Below are positions 8,936-19,015 of a stretch of 64,000 nt of DNA, piece by piece (within the stretch, counting starts at the first letter, position 1; each line of letters starts with the position of its first letter). Position numbers and translations under genes: made by a program. This DNA is from JL08 sp963765555 (lineage in GTDB: Bacteria > Pseudomonadota > Alphaproteobacteria > Rhodobacterales > Rhodobacteraceae): positions 310,001-374,000 of the forward strand of contig CAVXWX010000002.1 in assembly GCA_963765555.1 (NCBI GenBank). The letters run 5' to 3'. The notes beneath the pieces were generated by a model that was not told where the DNA came from, did not search any database, and saw only the letters and a program-made list of their open reading frames with translations.

Positions 8936-9403
8936 CTATTGTGCCAAAAGCCTTGCAAAAGCTTTGGCGTTATCGACGCCGAATCCCATTAAATCGGCGC
9001 TCCAGCCTGTGCTGGGGTCTTGAATTGAAATACGTCCGGTATCCTGCCAGATCAGTTTGACAGGTCCGTCAAGCGCAACGCGGTTTTTCAGACGTTCACG
9101 TTCAACCACGCGCCCGACACCTGAAACAAAGCCACCTTCTTCCGGGCTTAAGTCGGCGACAATCCGGCCGTCTGTGTCATAAACCTTTGCCGCGCCACTG
9201 ATATCGACCGCCAGAACCACCATCCGGCTGGCCAAGATTTTGCCTTCCGGCGGTGTTGCGATCAAAGGGTAACCGGTGACACGTGCCAGCGCGACAATCG
9301 AAAAACAGACCAGAACCAGCGCAAACATACCCCGCAGCAAATTTCGCGGGATCATTTCGCGGTCAGGGGTGCGCATTGCGGGGTTTGTGTCGATCTGGGC
9401 CAT
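8936..9403 (-). CDS. puhC: Photosynthetic complex assembly protein PuhC
   Basis: This is a membrane-anchored assembly factor (155 aa) needed in Rhodobacter for normal reaction centre-LH1 levels. The start is ATG 9403 (MAQIDTNPAMRTPDRE), preceded by GAGGAAACAC. The open frame reads 57 codons further into puhB, but that stretch is puhB in another frame. One membrane segment (about residues 22-42, LLRGMFALVLVCFSIVALARV) is followed by a periplasmic domain with ISGAAKVYDTDGRIV and a conserved GFVSGVGRVVERER. It lies 13 bp after puhB. Confidence 0.92.
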   Translation of the reverse strand: MAQIDTNPAMRTPDREMIPRNLLRGMFALVLVCFSIVALARVTGYPLIATPPEGKILASRMVVLAVDISGAAKVYDTDGRIVADLSPEEGGFVSGVGRVVERERLKNRVALDGPVKLIWQDTGRISIQDPSTGWSADLMGFGVDNAKAFARLLAQ

Positions 9404-9416
9404 TGTGTTTCCTCGG

Positions 9417-10043
9417 TTATTCTGCGGCAACCGCCATCGGCGATGTGCGGCGCTCAATTCGGGGGTGGTTGACCCGCGCTTCGGCGGCTTCGGCAAAGAT
9501 ACGTGCAACGTCTTGCGCGTTCGGAATGCAGCGCAACGCAGGCTGGGTGCGGCGCAACACCCAAGGGCGCACATGCGGCCAGCACACCAGATACGACAGC
9601 CGCGTGTTTCCCAGCAGGTTCAACGCAATTGTACCGGTTCCGTTTTTTCGGGTTCTAAGCTGGGCGTCAGCGATCTGGGTGAAGGGCAGGTTCAGTGTGA
9701 CGGTCAGCGCGGCACCTGTGCGCATCGCGATACGCCGGTTTGTGATCGTATAGACAGTGGCGCGGGCCTGTGCGTACCCGACGATCAACAGCAGCACACA
9801 CACGAACAGACCCATGATCAGAAACGGCGATGCGGCGGCAAAGGCCGAAACAATCCCCACTTGATCGACCAATGTGCCAAAACGCCAGACCGCCAGAACA
9901 CCGAAATACCCGGCGACCCAGTAAAGGTTCAAAGCATCCCGCGTCAAAGCCCACCAGTCGGGCCGGCCCTGCCAGAGAATATGTTCCCCTTCCGGCGGCA
10001 TTTCCGGCAGGCCCTTCGACGGGTTCAACGGCGAAATCATCAT
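9417..10043 (-). CDS. puhB: Photosynthetic complex assembly protein PuhB
   Basis: This membrane protein (208 aa) acts as a reaction centre assembly factor. It has an N-terminal GEHILWQGRPDW motif, two to three membrane helices (about residues 40-95), and then a bacterial PH-like domain (TVYTITNRRIAMRTGAALTV) of the type shared by PuhB proteins. It starts 23 bp after puhA at MMISPLNPSKGLPEMPP; the second Met is an equally possible start. It sits in the conserved puhA-puhB-puhC order. Confidence 0.93.
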   Translation of the reverse strand: MMISPLNPSKGLPEMPPEGEHILWQGRPDWWALTRDALNLYWVAGYFGVLAVWRFGTLVDQVGIVSAFAAASPFLIMGLFVCVLLLIVGYAQARATVYTITNRRIAMRTGAALTVTLNLPFTQIADAQLRTRKNGTGTIALNLLGNTRLSYLVCWPHVRPWVLRRTQPALRCIPNAQDVARIFAEAAEARVNHPRIERRTSPMAVAAE

Positions 10044-10066
10044 GGCTCATGGCTGTGTCTCCCTTC

Positions 10067-10840
10067 TTAACCCAGTTGCGGTTCTTGACGGGCGGTGCTG
10101 GCATAAAGCGTTCCGCCCGCGTAGTAGCCACAGATCTTGTCCTCTTCGAGCAACGTGACCTGATGCGCCGAAGCGTGCTGGGGAACACCATTGAAATGTT
10201 TGCCAAAAATCGACCGCACCTTGACGCCGTCAGCCTTGATGCGTGCCATTGTCAGGGGGATAAGGCGTTTGCCCGAACCCACCTTGGCATCAAGTTCCAT
10301 TTCCAGATAGCGGACCAGCTGTTCCGGCTCGTCAATCCACATGTCAACCACAGTGCCGACGACCGCGCCGTCCCCCGCAACAACAGGCAGACCGCGCGGA
10401 TCGCGACCGGCGGCGACGTGAAATGACTCCGTGGTTGCCATGGGCACAATCTTGGGGTGGCCGGCCCCGTCAAGTTCGGGAATGTCACGGCGCGGGGCCC
10501 AGGATGCGGGGCCAACGCCGTCAACCATCGGGTCACCTGTCGGGGCAAAGGGAAACCCGTTGCCCGCAGCGGTTTTTTCCAGCGCCAGATCGGCGCGTTC
10601 CGGATTTTGGCCTGACGGCACGGTCAATTCACCGCGGCCATGGGGCAGCTTAAAGGTCTTGTCATCCGGCAGCGGGAACAAGCCCTGGTTGGCGGATGGC
10701 TTTCCATCGTCGTCTTCCAGCGGATAGCCTTCGCGCATGTTTTCACGCTGGATGTAAAAAATCAGCAGTGCAAAGAAGATCCAGAACAGCCAAAGAGTCA
10801 GACTGGCGAGGTCGAAGTTTCCAAAAAAGGGTTCCGTCAT
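10067..10840 (-). CDS. puhA: Photosynthetic reaction centre H subunit
   Basis: The H subunit caps the cytoplasmic side of the L-M core and guides protons to QB. At 257 aa it has the standard length. A single N-terminal helix (about residues 11-31, LASLTLWLFWIFFALLIFYI) is followed by the conserved QRENMREGYPLEDD and the cytoplasmic PRC-like barrel domain (VVGTVVDMWIDEPEQLVRYLE). It is followed closely by puhB and lies 27 bp downstream of lhaA. Confidence 0.97.
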   Translation of the reverse strand: MTEPFFGNFDLASLTLWLFWIFFALLIFYIQRENMREGYPLEDDDGKPSANQGLFPLPDDKTFKLPHGRGELTVPSGQNPERADLALEKTAAGNGFPFAPTGDPMVDGVGPASWAPRRDIPELDGAGHPKIVPMATTESFHVAAGRDPRGLPVVAGDGAVVGTVVDMWIDEPEQLVRYLEMELDAKVGSGKRLIPLTMARIKADGVKVRSIFGKHFNGVPQHASAHQVTLLEEDKICGYYAGGTLYASTARQEPQLG

Positions 10841-10867
10841 CTGATTATCCTTTCAGCGGTCGGCGTA

Positions 10868-12313
10868 TCATGTCGGGAAATCGGCCAGGCCGACGGGGGC
10901 CGATTTTTTAGGTTGCAAGTGGTTCGGGCGCGGGAGGTTGCGCACCAATGGCCCCAAAAGCGCCAGAGTGACAAAAAGCAGCCCGATTTCGATGTGATAG
11001 ACAAAAGAGTATCCGGTGGCGGGGGTGTTCAGTGCTTCGCCCCACGCGCCGGATGTTGCCATGGTATTGATCCAGTCGCGCAAGCCGCCACCAATGGCGA
11101 TCGCTGATCCGGCCGCCGTTGCCTGCGCTGCACCCCATGCCCCAAGGGCCAGACCGTGGCCTGCGGTTTCGCTGGCCTTCATGTTCATGGCCGCAATCAG
11201 GGTCGACACAGCAAAAAGCCCGCCCCCGAACCCGATAAGCGTTGCACCGGCGTAGAAGATGGCAGCCGAATTCATCGGCGCGGCGAATATGATGGCGGAG
11301 AATGCAAAGACACCGACAACCAGCCCCATGCCAGCAATCCGGTAGGTATCGCTGCCCCGTGCCAGCATCCGGCCCGCCAGCGCAAAACCGGCCAGCGCAC
11401 CGGCCGCCCAAAGTGCGGTCAGAAGGGTTGTGGCCGAGACCGACAAGCCCAGAATTTCCCCGCCATAAGGTTCAAGCAGCACGTCCTGCATGTTCAGCGC
11501 CATGGTGCCAAAGAAGACCACGGCCAGCAGGCGGCCGGCCTGACCACCCGCGATCAAATCGGTCCATGCATCGCGAAAGCGCGGGCGTGGCGCGGCACGT
11601 TCCGTCGGCGACATCGGGCGGATTTTTTCCTGTTTCCACAGGGCGATCAGGTTCAGGATAATACCCACTGTCGCCGCTCCCTGTACAACGCGCACCAGCG
11701 TCAGGCTGTTAAAATCCCGCAGCAGCCAGCCAATGACGACAGCGGAAACCCCCATACCCAGCAGGAACATCACATAAAGAAGGGCGACAACGCGGGGCCG
11801 TGCCTCGGGGTCGGCGCGATCGGTTGCCAGTGCAAGACCGGCAGTTTGCGTCATGTGCAAACCAAGGCCCGTCATCAGGAACGCAAGCGCTGCAAGAACC
11901 TCTCCGGCCCAGTCGGGCCCGATCCGTTGATCACCGGAAAGCACCAGCAAGGCGAACGGCATGACAGCAAGGCCACCCATTTGCCACAGCGACCCGAACC
12001 AGAGATAGGGGATGCGTTTCCAACCGATGGCGCTGCGGTACGTATCCGAGCGAAAGCCCAGAAGCGCGCGGAACGGCGCGATCAGGACCGGCAGGGCGAT
12101 CATCACGGCGACGATGGTGGCCGGAACCGAAAGCTCTACAATCATGACCCGGTTCAGGGTGCCCAACAGCATCACGGTTGCCATGCCGACAGACACCTGA
12201 AACAGCGACAGGCGCAGCAACTGCCCCATCGGCAACCCTTTGCTCGCGGCATCTGCAAACGGCAGAAACCGCGCCGAAAGACCGAAAAGGGCAGCAGGGG
12301 GGCGACGGATCAT
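10868..12313 (-). CDS. lhaA: LhaA/PucC-family light-harvesting 1 assembly protein
   Basis: This is a 12-helix membrane protein of the BCH2/PucC branch of the major facilitator superfamily, which assembles LH1 or delivers bacteriochlorophyll. ATG 12313 (MIRRPPAALFGLSARFLPFAD) overlaps the bchM stop (ATGA), giving 481 aa; the longer open frame runs back into bchM. FRALLGFRSDTYRSAIGWKR and ALYVMFLLG-type motifs are typical. Its position between bchM and puhA is the conserved location of lhaA. Confidence 0.93.
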   Translation of the reverse strand: MIRRPPAALFGLSARFLPFADAASKGLPMGQLLRLSLFQVSVGMATVMLLGTLNRVMIVELSVPATIVAVMIALPVLIAPFRALLGFRSDTYRSAIGWKRIPYLWFGSLWQMGGLAVMPFALLVLSGDQRIGPDWAGEVLAALAFLMTGLGLHMTQTAGLALATDRADPEARPRVVALLYVMFLLGMGVSAVVIGWLLRDFNSLTLVRVVQGAATVGIILNLIALWKQEKIRPMSPTERAAPRPRFRDAWTDLIAGGQAGRLLAVVFFGTMALNMQDVLLEPYGGEILGLSVSATTLLTALWAAGALAGFALAGRMLARGSDTYRIAGMGLVVGVFAFSAIIFAAPMNSAAIFYAGATLIGFGGGLFAVSTLIAAMNMKASETAGHGLALGAWGAAQATAAGSAIAIGGGLRDWINTMATSGAWGEALNTPATGYSFVYHIEIGLLFVTLALLGPLVRNLPRPNHLQPKKSAPVGLADFPT

Positions 12314-12990
12314 GGCGTGAACTCCATCGCTTCGCTGATGTAGAAACCGGATGAAATGCGATCCAGCGCTTTCAGCGACCCCGGTGTGTTGGAACTTTTC
12401 AGTGCGTGAGCCAGTCGCGCAGGGGCATGGGGGACCATGGTCGGCGATCTGTCGGAGCGCGGAAAAAGCTGACCGGCGCGCCACATCAGCATCAAAAGGG
12501 GCGTGCGCGGGGCGACGGTGAAATTGATGTGGGCATGGGTTTGACGCCCCAGTGTCGCAAGGGCCTGCACGATATCTGCACTGCCATAATAGATCAGGCT
12601 GTCCATCGCGATCACGTAGTCAAACGGGCCAAGATCAGGGTCCAGCATGTCGCCAGCATGAAACGCCACACGGCCATGCAGATCGATCGGCAGGCGTTTG
12701 CGCGCGATTTCGATCAGCGAGGGCGAGATATCAACAGCAACAACATCCGCACCGCGCGCGGCCAGTTCCGCTGTCATCTGGCCCGCGCCGCATCCTGCAT
12801 CCAGAACACGGGCACCGTTCAGGTTTTCGGGCAATCGCGACAATAAGTGCGCGCGCATATCATCCCGCCCGCGTCGCACGGTTTCGCGAATTTTCGAAAC
12901 CGGCGCATCACTGGTCAGCCGTTCCCAGGTGCGGGTCGCGGTTTTGTCGAAATAGGTTTCGACCCGATCAAGTGTGCGATCGTAGGACAT
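12310..12990 (-). CDS. bchM: Mg-protoporphyrin IX methyltransferase
   Basis: This enzyme transfers a methyl group from S-adenosylmethionine to the C13 propionate of Mg-protoporphyrin IX, making the AcsF substrate. SAM motif I is ARVLDAGCGAGQMTAEL, followed by VVAVDISPSLIEIAR. The length of 226 aa is normal. The start is ATG 12990 (MSYDRTLDRVETYFD), which overlaps the bchL stop by one base (TGATG); a TTG one codon upstream is less likely. Confidence 0.96.
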   Translation of the reverse strand: MSYDRTLDRVETYFDKTATRTWERLTSDAPVSKIRETVRRGRDDMRAHLLSRLPENLNGARVLDAGCGAGQMTAELAARGADVVAVDISPSLIEIARKRLPIDLHGRVAFHAGDMLDPDLGPFDYVIAMDSLIYYGSADIVQALATLGRQTHAHINFTVAPRTPLLMLMWRAGQLFPRSDRSPTMVPHAPARLAHALKSSNTPGSLKALDRISSGFYISEAMEFTP

Positions 12991-13886
12991 CAATCAAATC
13001 CCAGCAATTCAAAGATATCGCGGTCTTCCATGGGGGCGGGCGCAAGCGGTTCTGTCCCGTTCCACAAGGTCTGCGCCAAACGCACATATTCCGCGCGGCA
13101 CTGAACGATGTCTTCTTCGTCATCCATTTCGAACAACGTCTTTTTCTTCAGGCGTGATCGACGGATGGCATCAATGTCGGGCATATGCGCGATGCGGTTG
13201 AAGCCAACCGTTTTGCAGTAGCGGTCGACCTCGTTCGTGTCCTTGGACCGGTTGGCAACACAGCCTGCGAGGCGCACCTTGTAATTGGCCGATTTGGCCT
13301 GCACGGCCGCGATGATCCGGTTCATCGCATAGATGCTGTCAAAATCGTTGGCCGTAACAATCAGCGCGCGATCCGCATGCTGAAGTGGTGCCGCAAATCC
13401 GCCGCACACGACATCGCCCAACACATCAAAAATGACGATGTCGGTGTCTTCCAGCATATGGTGTTGCTTCAGCAATTTAACCGTCTGACCCACAACATAC
13501 CCCCCGCAGCCTGTTCCTGCGGGCGGGCCACCGGCCTCGACACATTTTACACCACCCCAGCCTTCGGCGACAAAGTCTTCGGGCCGCAGTTCTTCGGGAT
13601 GAAAATCAACCTCTTTCAGGATGTCGATGACGGTGGGTTGCAGACGGCCTGTCAAAGTGAACGTGCTGTCATGTTTGGGATCGCAGCCAATTTGAAGAAC
13701 GCGCTTGCCCATGGCCGCAAAGGCCGCTGACAGGTTTGAACTGGTCGTGGATTTTCCGATACCGCCCTTGCCATAGACGGAAAACACCTTGGCACCTTCT
13801 ATCTTGGTGGCGGGGTCTTGGTGCACTTGCACCGATCCTTCGCCGTCCTGACCATTCAGGACCGGTATTTCGTCGCGGGGGCTCAT
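12990..13886 (-). CDS. bchL: Light-independent protochlorophyllide reductase, iron protein
   Basis: This is the NifH-like ATPase that feeds electrons to BchNB in dark-operative protochlorophyllide reduction. The P-loop (VYGKGGIGKSTTSSNL) follows a 30-residue N-terminal tail. The two cysteines bridging the shared [4Fe-4S] cluster lie in PPAGTGCGGYVVGQ and VLGDVVCGGFAAPL. The length of 298 aa is normal. It is 31 bp after bchH in the bchFNBHLM order. Confidence 0.98.
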   Translation of the reverse strand: MSPRDEIPVLNGQDGEGSVQVHQDPATKIEGAKVFSVYGKGGIGKSTTSSNLSAAFAAMGKRVLQIGCDPKHDSTFTLTGRLQPTVIDILKEVDFHPEELRPEDFVAEGWGGVKCVEAGGPPAGTGCGGYVVGQTVKLLKQHHMLEDTDIVIFDVLGDVVCGGFAAPLQHADRALIVTANDFDSIYAMNRIIAAVQAKSANYKVRLAGCVANRSKDTNEVDRYCKTVGFNRIAHMPDIDAIRRSRLKKKTLFEMDDEEDIVQCRAEYVRLAQTLWNGTEPLAPAPMEDRDIFELLGFD

Positions 13887-13917
13887 GATGTGGTCCCTTT
13901 CTGGGTTCCGGGGCGGG

Positions 13918-16900
13918 TCATTCGGCTGCGACCCCCTCTAGGCGATCTTCCATTTCGTCAGCCGCATTGCGCAACGCATCAAGGGTCGCGGCGTCGGGCT
14001 GCCAGTAATTGCGGTCATGTGCCTCAAGCAGGCGGTTTGCCATGCGCGACGAGGCGACGGGATTAAGCGTGGTCAGCCGCTGACGCATGGCGTCATCCAG
14101 CACGAAGGTTTCGGAAATACGCTGGTAAACCCACGGTTCGACCTGACCGGTTGTTGCCGACCAGCCGACGGTATTGGTGATATGGCTTTCGATCTGGCGC
14201 ACGCCTTCGGCACCGTGTTTCAACAACGCTTCGTGGAATTTCGGGTTCAGCGAGCGTGACCGGGTCTCAAGCGAAACCTGCTCTGCCAAGGTGCGCACCT
14301 TGCCCGCTCCACGCGTGGTGTCGCTGATATAAATGGCAGTCTCCTTGCCGCCGCGCGCCCTGCGGACTGCGCGTGAAATGCCGCCCAGCGTGTCAAAATA
14401 GTGATCGACGGATGTGATGCCCAATTCTGTCGATTCAAGATTCTGGTAGGCCAGATCGACATCACACAGAACCTTTTGCAGCAGTTTTGCGTTTTGCTTT
14501 GCCTTGCCGTTCACGCCATAGGCAAAACTTTTGCGTGCCTCATAGGCATCGGCCAGTTCATCTTCGTCGCCAAAGGCCGATCCATCCACCAGCATGTTAA
14601 CGTTTGATCCATACGCACCTTCCGCATTTGAAAAAACGCGCAAGGCAGCGGTTTCGATGTCACAGCCGATTTCAGCCGCGTAGGCCAGCGCATGGGCGCG
14701 GACAAAATTCTGCTCTGCCGGTTCATCTGCGGTCGCAGCCTTTAGAGCCGCCTCGGCCAGCAGCTTGGTCTGAAGCGGCAGCAGGTCGCGGAAAATGCCC
14801 GACAGGGTCATGATGACGTCAATGCGCGGGCGACCCAGTTCGGCAAGGGGGATCAGATCGGCACCACTTAACCTGCCGAAACTGTCAAAGCGGGGTTTGG
14901 CCCCGATCAGTGCCAAAGCTTGGGCAATCGGCGCGCCATCGGATTTGATGTTATCCGATCCCCACAGAACCAACGCAACGGTGCGCGGTATTTCGTTGTG
15001 GGTGTCCAGCAGCACCTGTGCCTGCTTGGCACCGTCGCGGCACGCGAATTCACTGGGCATCCGGAACGGATCAAAGGCATGGATGTTGCGGCCCGTTGGC
15101 AGCACATCGGGCGAGCGGATCAGATCTCCACCCGGAACCGGCGCGGTAAAGCGACCATCAAGGGCATTCAGCAAACCGGGTATTTCCGTATCCTGTTGAA
15201 GCAACGCATCGACGCGGGCGCGGGTTTTTTCGTCAGCATCCGCCAACAGCGCCACATAATCGGCACGCGCTTGCGCGGTCATCTGTTCGCCCAGCACGTG
15301 CAGCCCTTCGGGGATCAGGGCGTCCTGGGTTTCAAGTAGTTTAAGCCAAAGCGTTTGCGGGTCTGTGCCGTTCATATCAACGGCCGCCGCCTGTTCTGCG
15401 ATCAGCAATTCGATTTCAGAACGTTCCGGCGCGTCCGGCGCGGTTTTCCGCCAGCGGCTCAAGCTGTCTTTGAGTTCGGCCAGACCTTTGTAAAGCCCCG
15501 CGCTGGCCAAGGGTGGCGTCAGGTGGGTCACCGTCACTGCACCGGAACGGCGCTTGGCCAACGTGGCCTCGGACGGGTTGTTTGACGCATAGAGATACAC
15601 GTTCGGCAGATCGCCGATCAAACGGTCGGGCCAATCTGCCGCACCGGGTCCGGCATGTTTGCCTGGCATGAACTCTAATGCGCCATGCATGCCGAAATGC
15701 AGCAGCACATCGGCCTGAAATCCGTTCTTCAGCCACAAATAGAACTGCGTGAATGCGTGTGTGGGCGCAAAACCGCGCTCAAACAGCAGCCGCATCGGGT
15801 CGCCTTCGTAGCCAAAGGCCGGTTGCAGGCCGACAAATATATTGCCGAACTGCGCCCCCAATACAAAAACACCGCGTCCGTCGGATTGAACCTTGCCCGG
15901 GGCCGGGCCCCATTGTGCTTCGATTTCGTCCAGCCATGGGGTGTTGGCCACAATGTCATCCGCGCCAACATGGGCGGCAACATTGGCTTCTTGTCCGTAT
16001 TGTTGTGCGCTGCCTTCCAGAAGGGCAGCGCGGGTTTCTTCGACGGTTGCCGGTGGTGTCAGATCATATCCGCGCGCTGCCATCGCATGCAGGGTGTTAT
16101 GCAGTGACCGGAACACATCCAGATAGGCGGCGGTGCCGGCAGCACCTGCGTTGGGGGGGAACCCGAACAGGACAATCCCGACCTTGCGCTCCGCCACTTG
16201 GGACCTGCGCAACAGCGCAAGGTTGCGAACCCGCTGTGCAAGATGCTCGATCCGCTCGGGGCAGGGGGCCATTGCCTTGACCTTGGATTGGGACGCACAC
16301 GCATGGCTGCAGCCTGTGCACCCGTCCAGCCCGTGGCGTCCGGCAAAAACGGTCGGGTTTGTCGCGCCGTCCAGTTCGGGCAGGGCGACAAGCATTGTCG
16401 TTTCGATCGGGCCCAAACCCTGCGGCGACGAGGCCCACTGGCCCAGTGTCTGAAATTCAAGCGGATGTGCGGCAACATATGGCACATCCAGCGTTTTCAA
16501 TACGTCAACTGCCGCCGTACTGTCATTGTAGGCAGGCCCCCCGACAAGCGAGAACCCGGTAAGAGACAACAGCGCATCTACGCGCGGTAAACCCTTGTCC
16601 TGAAAGAATGTCTGGATTGCAGGGCGGCCGTCAAGACCACCTGCAAAAGCCGGCAAGACCCGCAGGCCGCGCGCCTCGAGCGCGCGAATGACGGCATCAT
16701 AGTGGTCTGTATCACCGGAAAGAACATAGCTGCGCATCATCAGCAGGCCGACCGTTGCCAAGGGCCGTGCCGGCGCAGGCAGATCGTTCACATCGGTTGT
16801 AATCCGGTCTTTCAGATCGGGGTGGTAAAGGCCTGTATCGGGATATTCTACGGGGGCGGCCGCTTTGGTTCCGCGCCATGCGTCGATCCGGCAATAACGT

Positions 16901-17490
16901 GAAACCAGAAACCGGACCATCGCTTCGGTGTTGCTGTCTGATGCGCCAAGCCAATACTGCATTGCCAGAAACCAGGCGCGTAAATCCTGCGCCTTGCCCG
17001 GGATCAGCCGCAGAATACGGGGCAACCGCCGCAGCATCTGCATTTTGCGCGCGCCTTTTTCCACCGATGGTTTGCCCGCGCCGCGCAGTTTTTTCAAAAG
17101 CTTGCGTGTGCCGGATTCAGGGGCAGACATATCCAGCGTGCCCATCCGTGTCAGTTTTACAATGGCGGCATCGGCGATAATGCCGACCATCGCATCACAA
17201 TGATCCCGCCGCGCAATCAGGTCCGGCAGGATCGCGTTTATGTGTTCTTCCAGAAACAGAAGATTGGCGATGATGATATCGCCGGTGGCAATGGCGTCTT
17301 TCGCGGCGCCAAGCGTTTCGGGACATTCCCCCCATTCTGCGGCCGCGTGCACGCTGACCTTTAATCCGGGGAAGTCGGTGGCAAGGCTGTCTGCCGCGCG
17401 ATCACAGGGGCCTGCGGCGTGCGAATCCAGTGTCAGGATCACCACATTATAGGGGCGCGGCCCGCGGTTTATGACGAAATCATCGCGCAT
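13918..17490 (-). CDS. bchH: Magnesium chelatase H subunit
   Basis: This is the large porphyrin-binding subunit (1190 aa) that inserts Mg2+ into protoporphyrin IX together with BchI and BchD, which are not in the window. ATG 17490 (MRDDFVINRGPRPYNVVIL) overlaps the end of bchB by 11 bp; the open frame beyond it is bchB in another frame. CobN-type motifs include FGMHGALEFMPGKHAG and the C-terminal region with SRSLNPKFHEALLKHG. It is intact through the whole length. Confidence 0.97.
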   Translation of the reverse strand: MRDDFVINRGPRPYNVVILTLDSHAAGPCDRAADSLATDFPGLKVSVHAAAEWGECPETLGAAKDAIATGDIIIANLLFLEEHINAILPDLIARRDHCDAMVGIIADAAIVKLTRMGTLDMSAPESGTRKLLKKLRGAGKPSVEKGARKMQMLRRLPRILRLIPGKAQDLRAWFLAMQYWLGASDSNTEAMVRFLVSRYCRIDAWRGTKAAAPVEYPDTGLYHPDLKDRITTDVNDLPAPARPLATVGLLMMRSYVLSGDTDHYDAVIRALEARGLRVLPAFAGGLDGRPAIQTFFQDKGLPRVDALLSLTGFSLVGGPAYNDSTAAVDVLKTLDVPYVAAHPLEFQTLGQWASSPQGLGPIETTMLVALPELDGATNPTVFAGRHGLDGCTGCSHACASQSKVKAMAPCPERIEHLAQRVRNLALLRRSQVAERKVGIVLFGFPPNAGAAGTAAYLDVFRSLHNTLHAMAARGYDLTPPATVEETRAALLEGSAQQYGQEANVAAHVGADDIVANTPWLDEIEAQWGPAPGKVQSDGRGVFVLGAQFGNIFVGLQPAFGYEGDPMRLLFERGFAPTHAFTQFYLWLKNGFQADVLLHFGMHGALEFMPGKHAGPGAADWPDRLIGDLPNVYLYASNNPSEATLAKRRSGAVTVTHLTPPLASAGLYKGLAELKDSLSRWRKTAPDAPERSEIELLIAEQAAAVDMNGTDPQTLWLKLLETQDALIPEGLHVLGEQMTAQARADYVALLADADEKTRARVDALLQQDTEIPGLLNALDGRFTAPVPGGDLIRSPDVLPTGRNIHAFDPFRMPSEFACRDGAKQAQVLLDTHNEIPRTVALVLWGSDNIKSDGAPIAQALALIGAKPRFDSFGRLSGADLIPLAELGRPRIDVIMTLSGIFRDLLPLQTKLLAEAALKAATADEPAEQNFVRAHALAYAAEIGCDIETAALRVFSNAEGAYGSNVNMLVDGSAFGDEDELADAYEARKSFAYGVNGKAKQNAKLLQKVLCDVDLAYQNLESTELGITSVDHYFDTLGGISRAVRRARGGKETAIYISDTTRGAGKVRTLAEQVSLETRSRSLNPKFHEALLKHGAEGVRQIESHITNTVGWSATTGQVEPWVYQRISETFVLDDAMRQRLTTLNPVASSRMANRLLEAHDRNYWQPDAATLDALRNAADEMEDRLEGVAAE

Positions 17491-19015
17491 AATGGGCCTT
17501 TGCCTCGTACAGCGTGTTGATATTGATTTCCCGAACGCCTTGATTGGCCGCAAACAATTCCGTGTTGCGACGCGCCTTGCCACGCACAAAAAACGGGATT
17601 TTCTTCAATTCCTGTTCGGCGTCGGCGAGCCAGATCACATTAGCATCGGGATGTGCGGGCGCGGCGACTTGCGGATGGGCATCGTGCAAGGCATCGGGGC
17701 GTTGAGCATGCCCGCCGTGATGGCTGGGCCCTGCGGCATCATTGAATTCAAAATCATCGCGAAACATGTGCAGAAGATGTTCTTCCAGGCCCATGACCAG
17801 CGGGTGCACCCATGTGTCGAAAATGACGTTTGCGCCTTCGATACCCATCTGCGGGGCGTAGCGGGCCGGAAAATCCTGCACATGAACCGGCGCAGAGATA
17901 ACAGCACACGGAATGCCCAGACGTTTGCCAATGTGGCGTTCCATCTGGGTGCCAAGGATGAGTTCGGGGGCCAGGTCTTCAATGGCGCGTTCAACCTCAA
18001 GATAATCGTCTGTGATCAACGCTTCGGTGCCGTAATCGCGCGCCAATGCGCGGATCGGGCGGGCCATTTCGCGGTTGTAACAGCCAAGGCCGACGACCTC
18101 GAACCCCATTTCATCGCGGGCGATGCGGGCAGCGGCGGCCACATGTGTGCCATCGCCGAACAGGAACACACGTTTACCAGTCAGGTACGTGGAATCCACG
18201 CTGGACGCATACCACGGCAACCGCAGACGGGACGTATCAAGCTGCGGCTTGACCCCTGCAATTGCAGACACTTCAGCCACGAAATCGCGGGTTGCACCAA
18301 CGCCAATCGGCACAGTTTTGGTAAAAGGCTGATCCAGTTCGCGTTCCATCCAGCGGCACGCGCTTTCCCCGGTTTCGGGGTACATCAGAACATTGAAGTG
18401 GGCGGCACCCAGTTGCGTAATGTCCTGTGGCGTGGCCCCGTAGGGGGCGACCACATTGACGGCAATACCCATGGTTTCAAGCAGCGCCGTTACCTCGGTG
18501 ATATCGTCACGATGGCGAAAGCCAAGTGCGGTTGCACCGATCAGGTTGCAACTGACATGGGCGGTTCTTTCAATTGGTTTGGCCAGATGGCGAACGATCT
18601 GGAAAAACGTCTCGTCAGCGCCAAAATTTTCCTTGCGCTGATAGCTTGGCAATTCCAGCGCAATGACAGGAATGGGAAGGCCCATGGTTTCGGCCATACC
18701 GCCCGGATCGTCCTGAATAAGTTCCGCAGTACAGGACGCGCCCACGATCATCGCTTGCGGCTGGAACCGGTCATAGGCGTTCTGGCAGGCGGTCTTGAAC
18801 AGGTTGGCCGTATCGGCCCCCAGATCGCGGGCCTGAAATGTTGTATAGGTCACAGGCGGGCGGTGATCGCGCCGTTCGATCATCGTGAACAGCAAATCGG
18901 CGTAGGTGTCACCCTGCGGTGCATGCAGGACATAATGTAAACCTGACATCGCCGTGGCCACACGCAACGCGCCGATATGGGGCGGGCCTTCATATGTCCA
19001 GACGCTCAGCTTCAT
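17480..19015 (-). CDS. bchB: Light-independent protochlorophyllide reductase subunit B
   Basis: This is one half of the catalytic BchNB heterotetramer that reduces ring D of protochlorophyllide. The start is ATG 19015 (MKLSVWTYEGPPHIGALRV), which overlaps the bchN stop (ATGA). This gives 511 aa, the usual length; the longer open frame upstream is a shadow of bchN. VGASCTAELIQDDPGG carries a conserved cysteine, and the C-terminal domain (DANVIWLADAEQELKKIPFF) is complete. Confidence 0.97.
   Translation of the reverse strand: MKLSVWTYEGPPHIGALRVATAMSGLHYVLHAPQGDTYADLLFTMIERRDHRPPVTYTTFQARDLGADTANLFKTACQNAYDRFQPQAMIVGASCTAELIQDDPGGMAETMGLPIPVIALELPSYQRKENFGADETFFQIVRHLAKPIERTAHVSCNLIGATALGFRHRDDITEVTALLETMGIAVNVVAPYGATPQDITQLGAAHFNVLMYPETGESACRWMERELDQPFTKTVPIGVGATRDFVAEVSAIAGVKPQLDTSRLRLPWYASSVDSTYLTGKRVFLFGDGTHVAAAARIARDEMGFEVVGLGCYNREMARPIRALARDYGTEALITDDYLEVERAIEDLAPELILGTQMERHIGKRLGIPCAVISAPVHVQDFPARYAPQMGIEGANVIFDTWVHPLVMGLEEHLLHMFRDDFEFNDAAGPSHHGGHAQRPDALHDAHPQVAAPAHPDANVIWLADAEQELKKIPFFVRGKARRNTELFAANQGVREININTLYEAKAHYAR

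Noticed and set aside
11156..12343. 395-aa open frame on + across lhaA
   Set aside because: It is antisense to lhaA with low-complexity Arg/Gln/His-rich composition typical of shadow frames.
17471..18940. 489-aa open frame on + across bchB
   Set aside because: It lies antisense to bchB, whose protein matches its family along the full length. It is a shadow of high-GC coding sequence.
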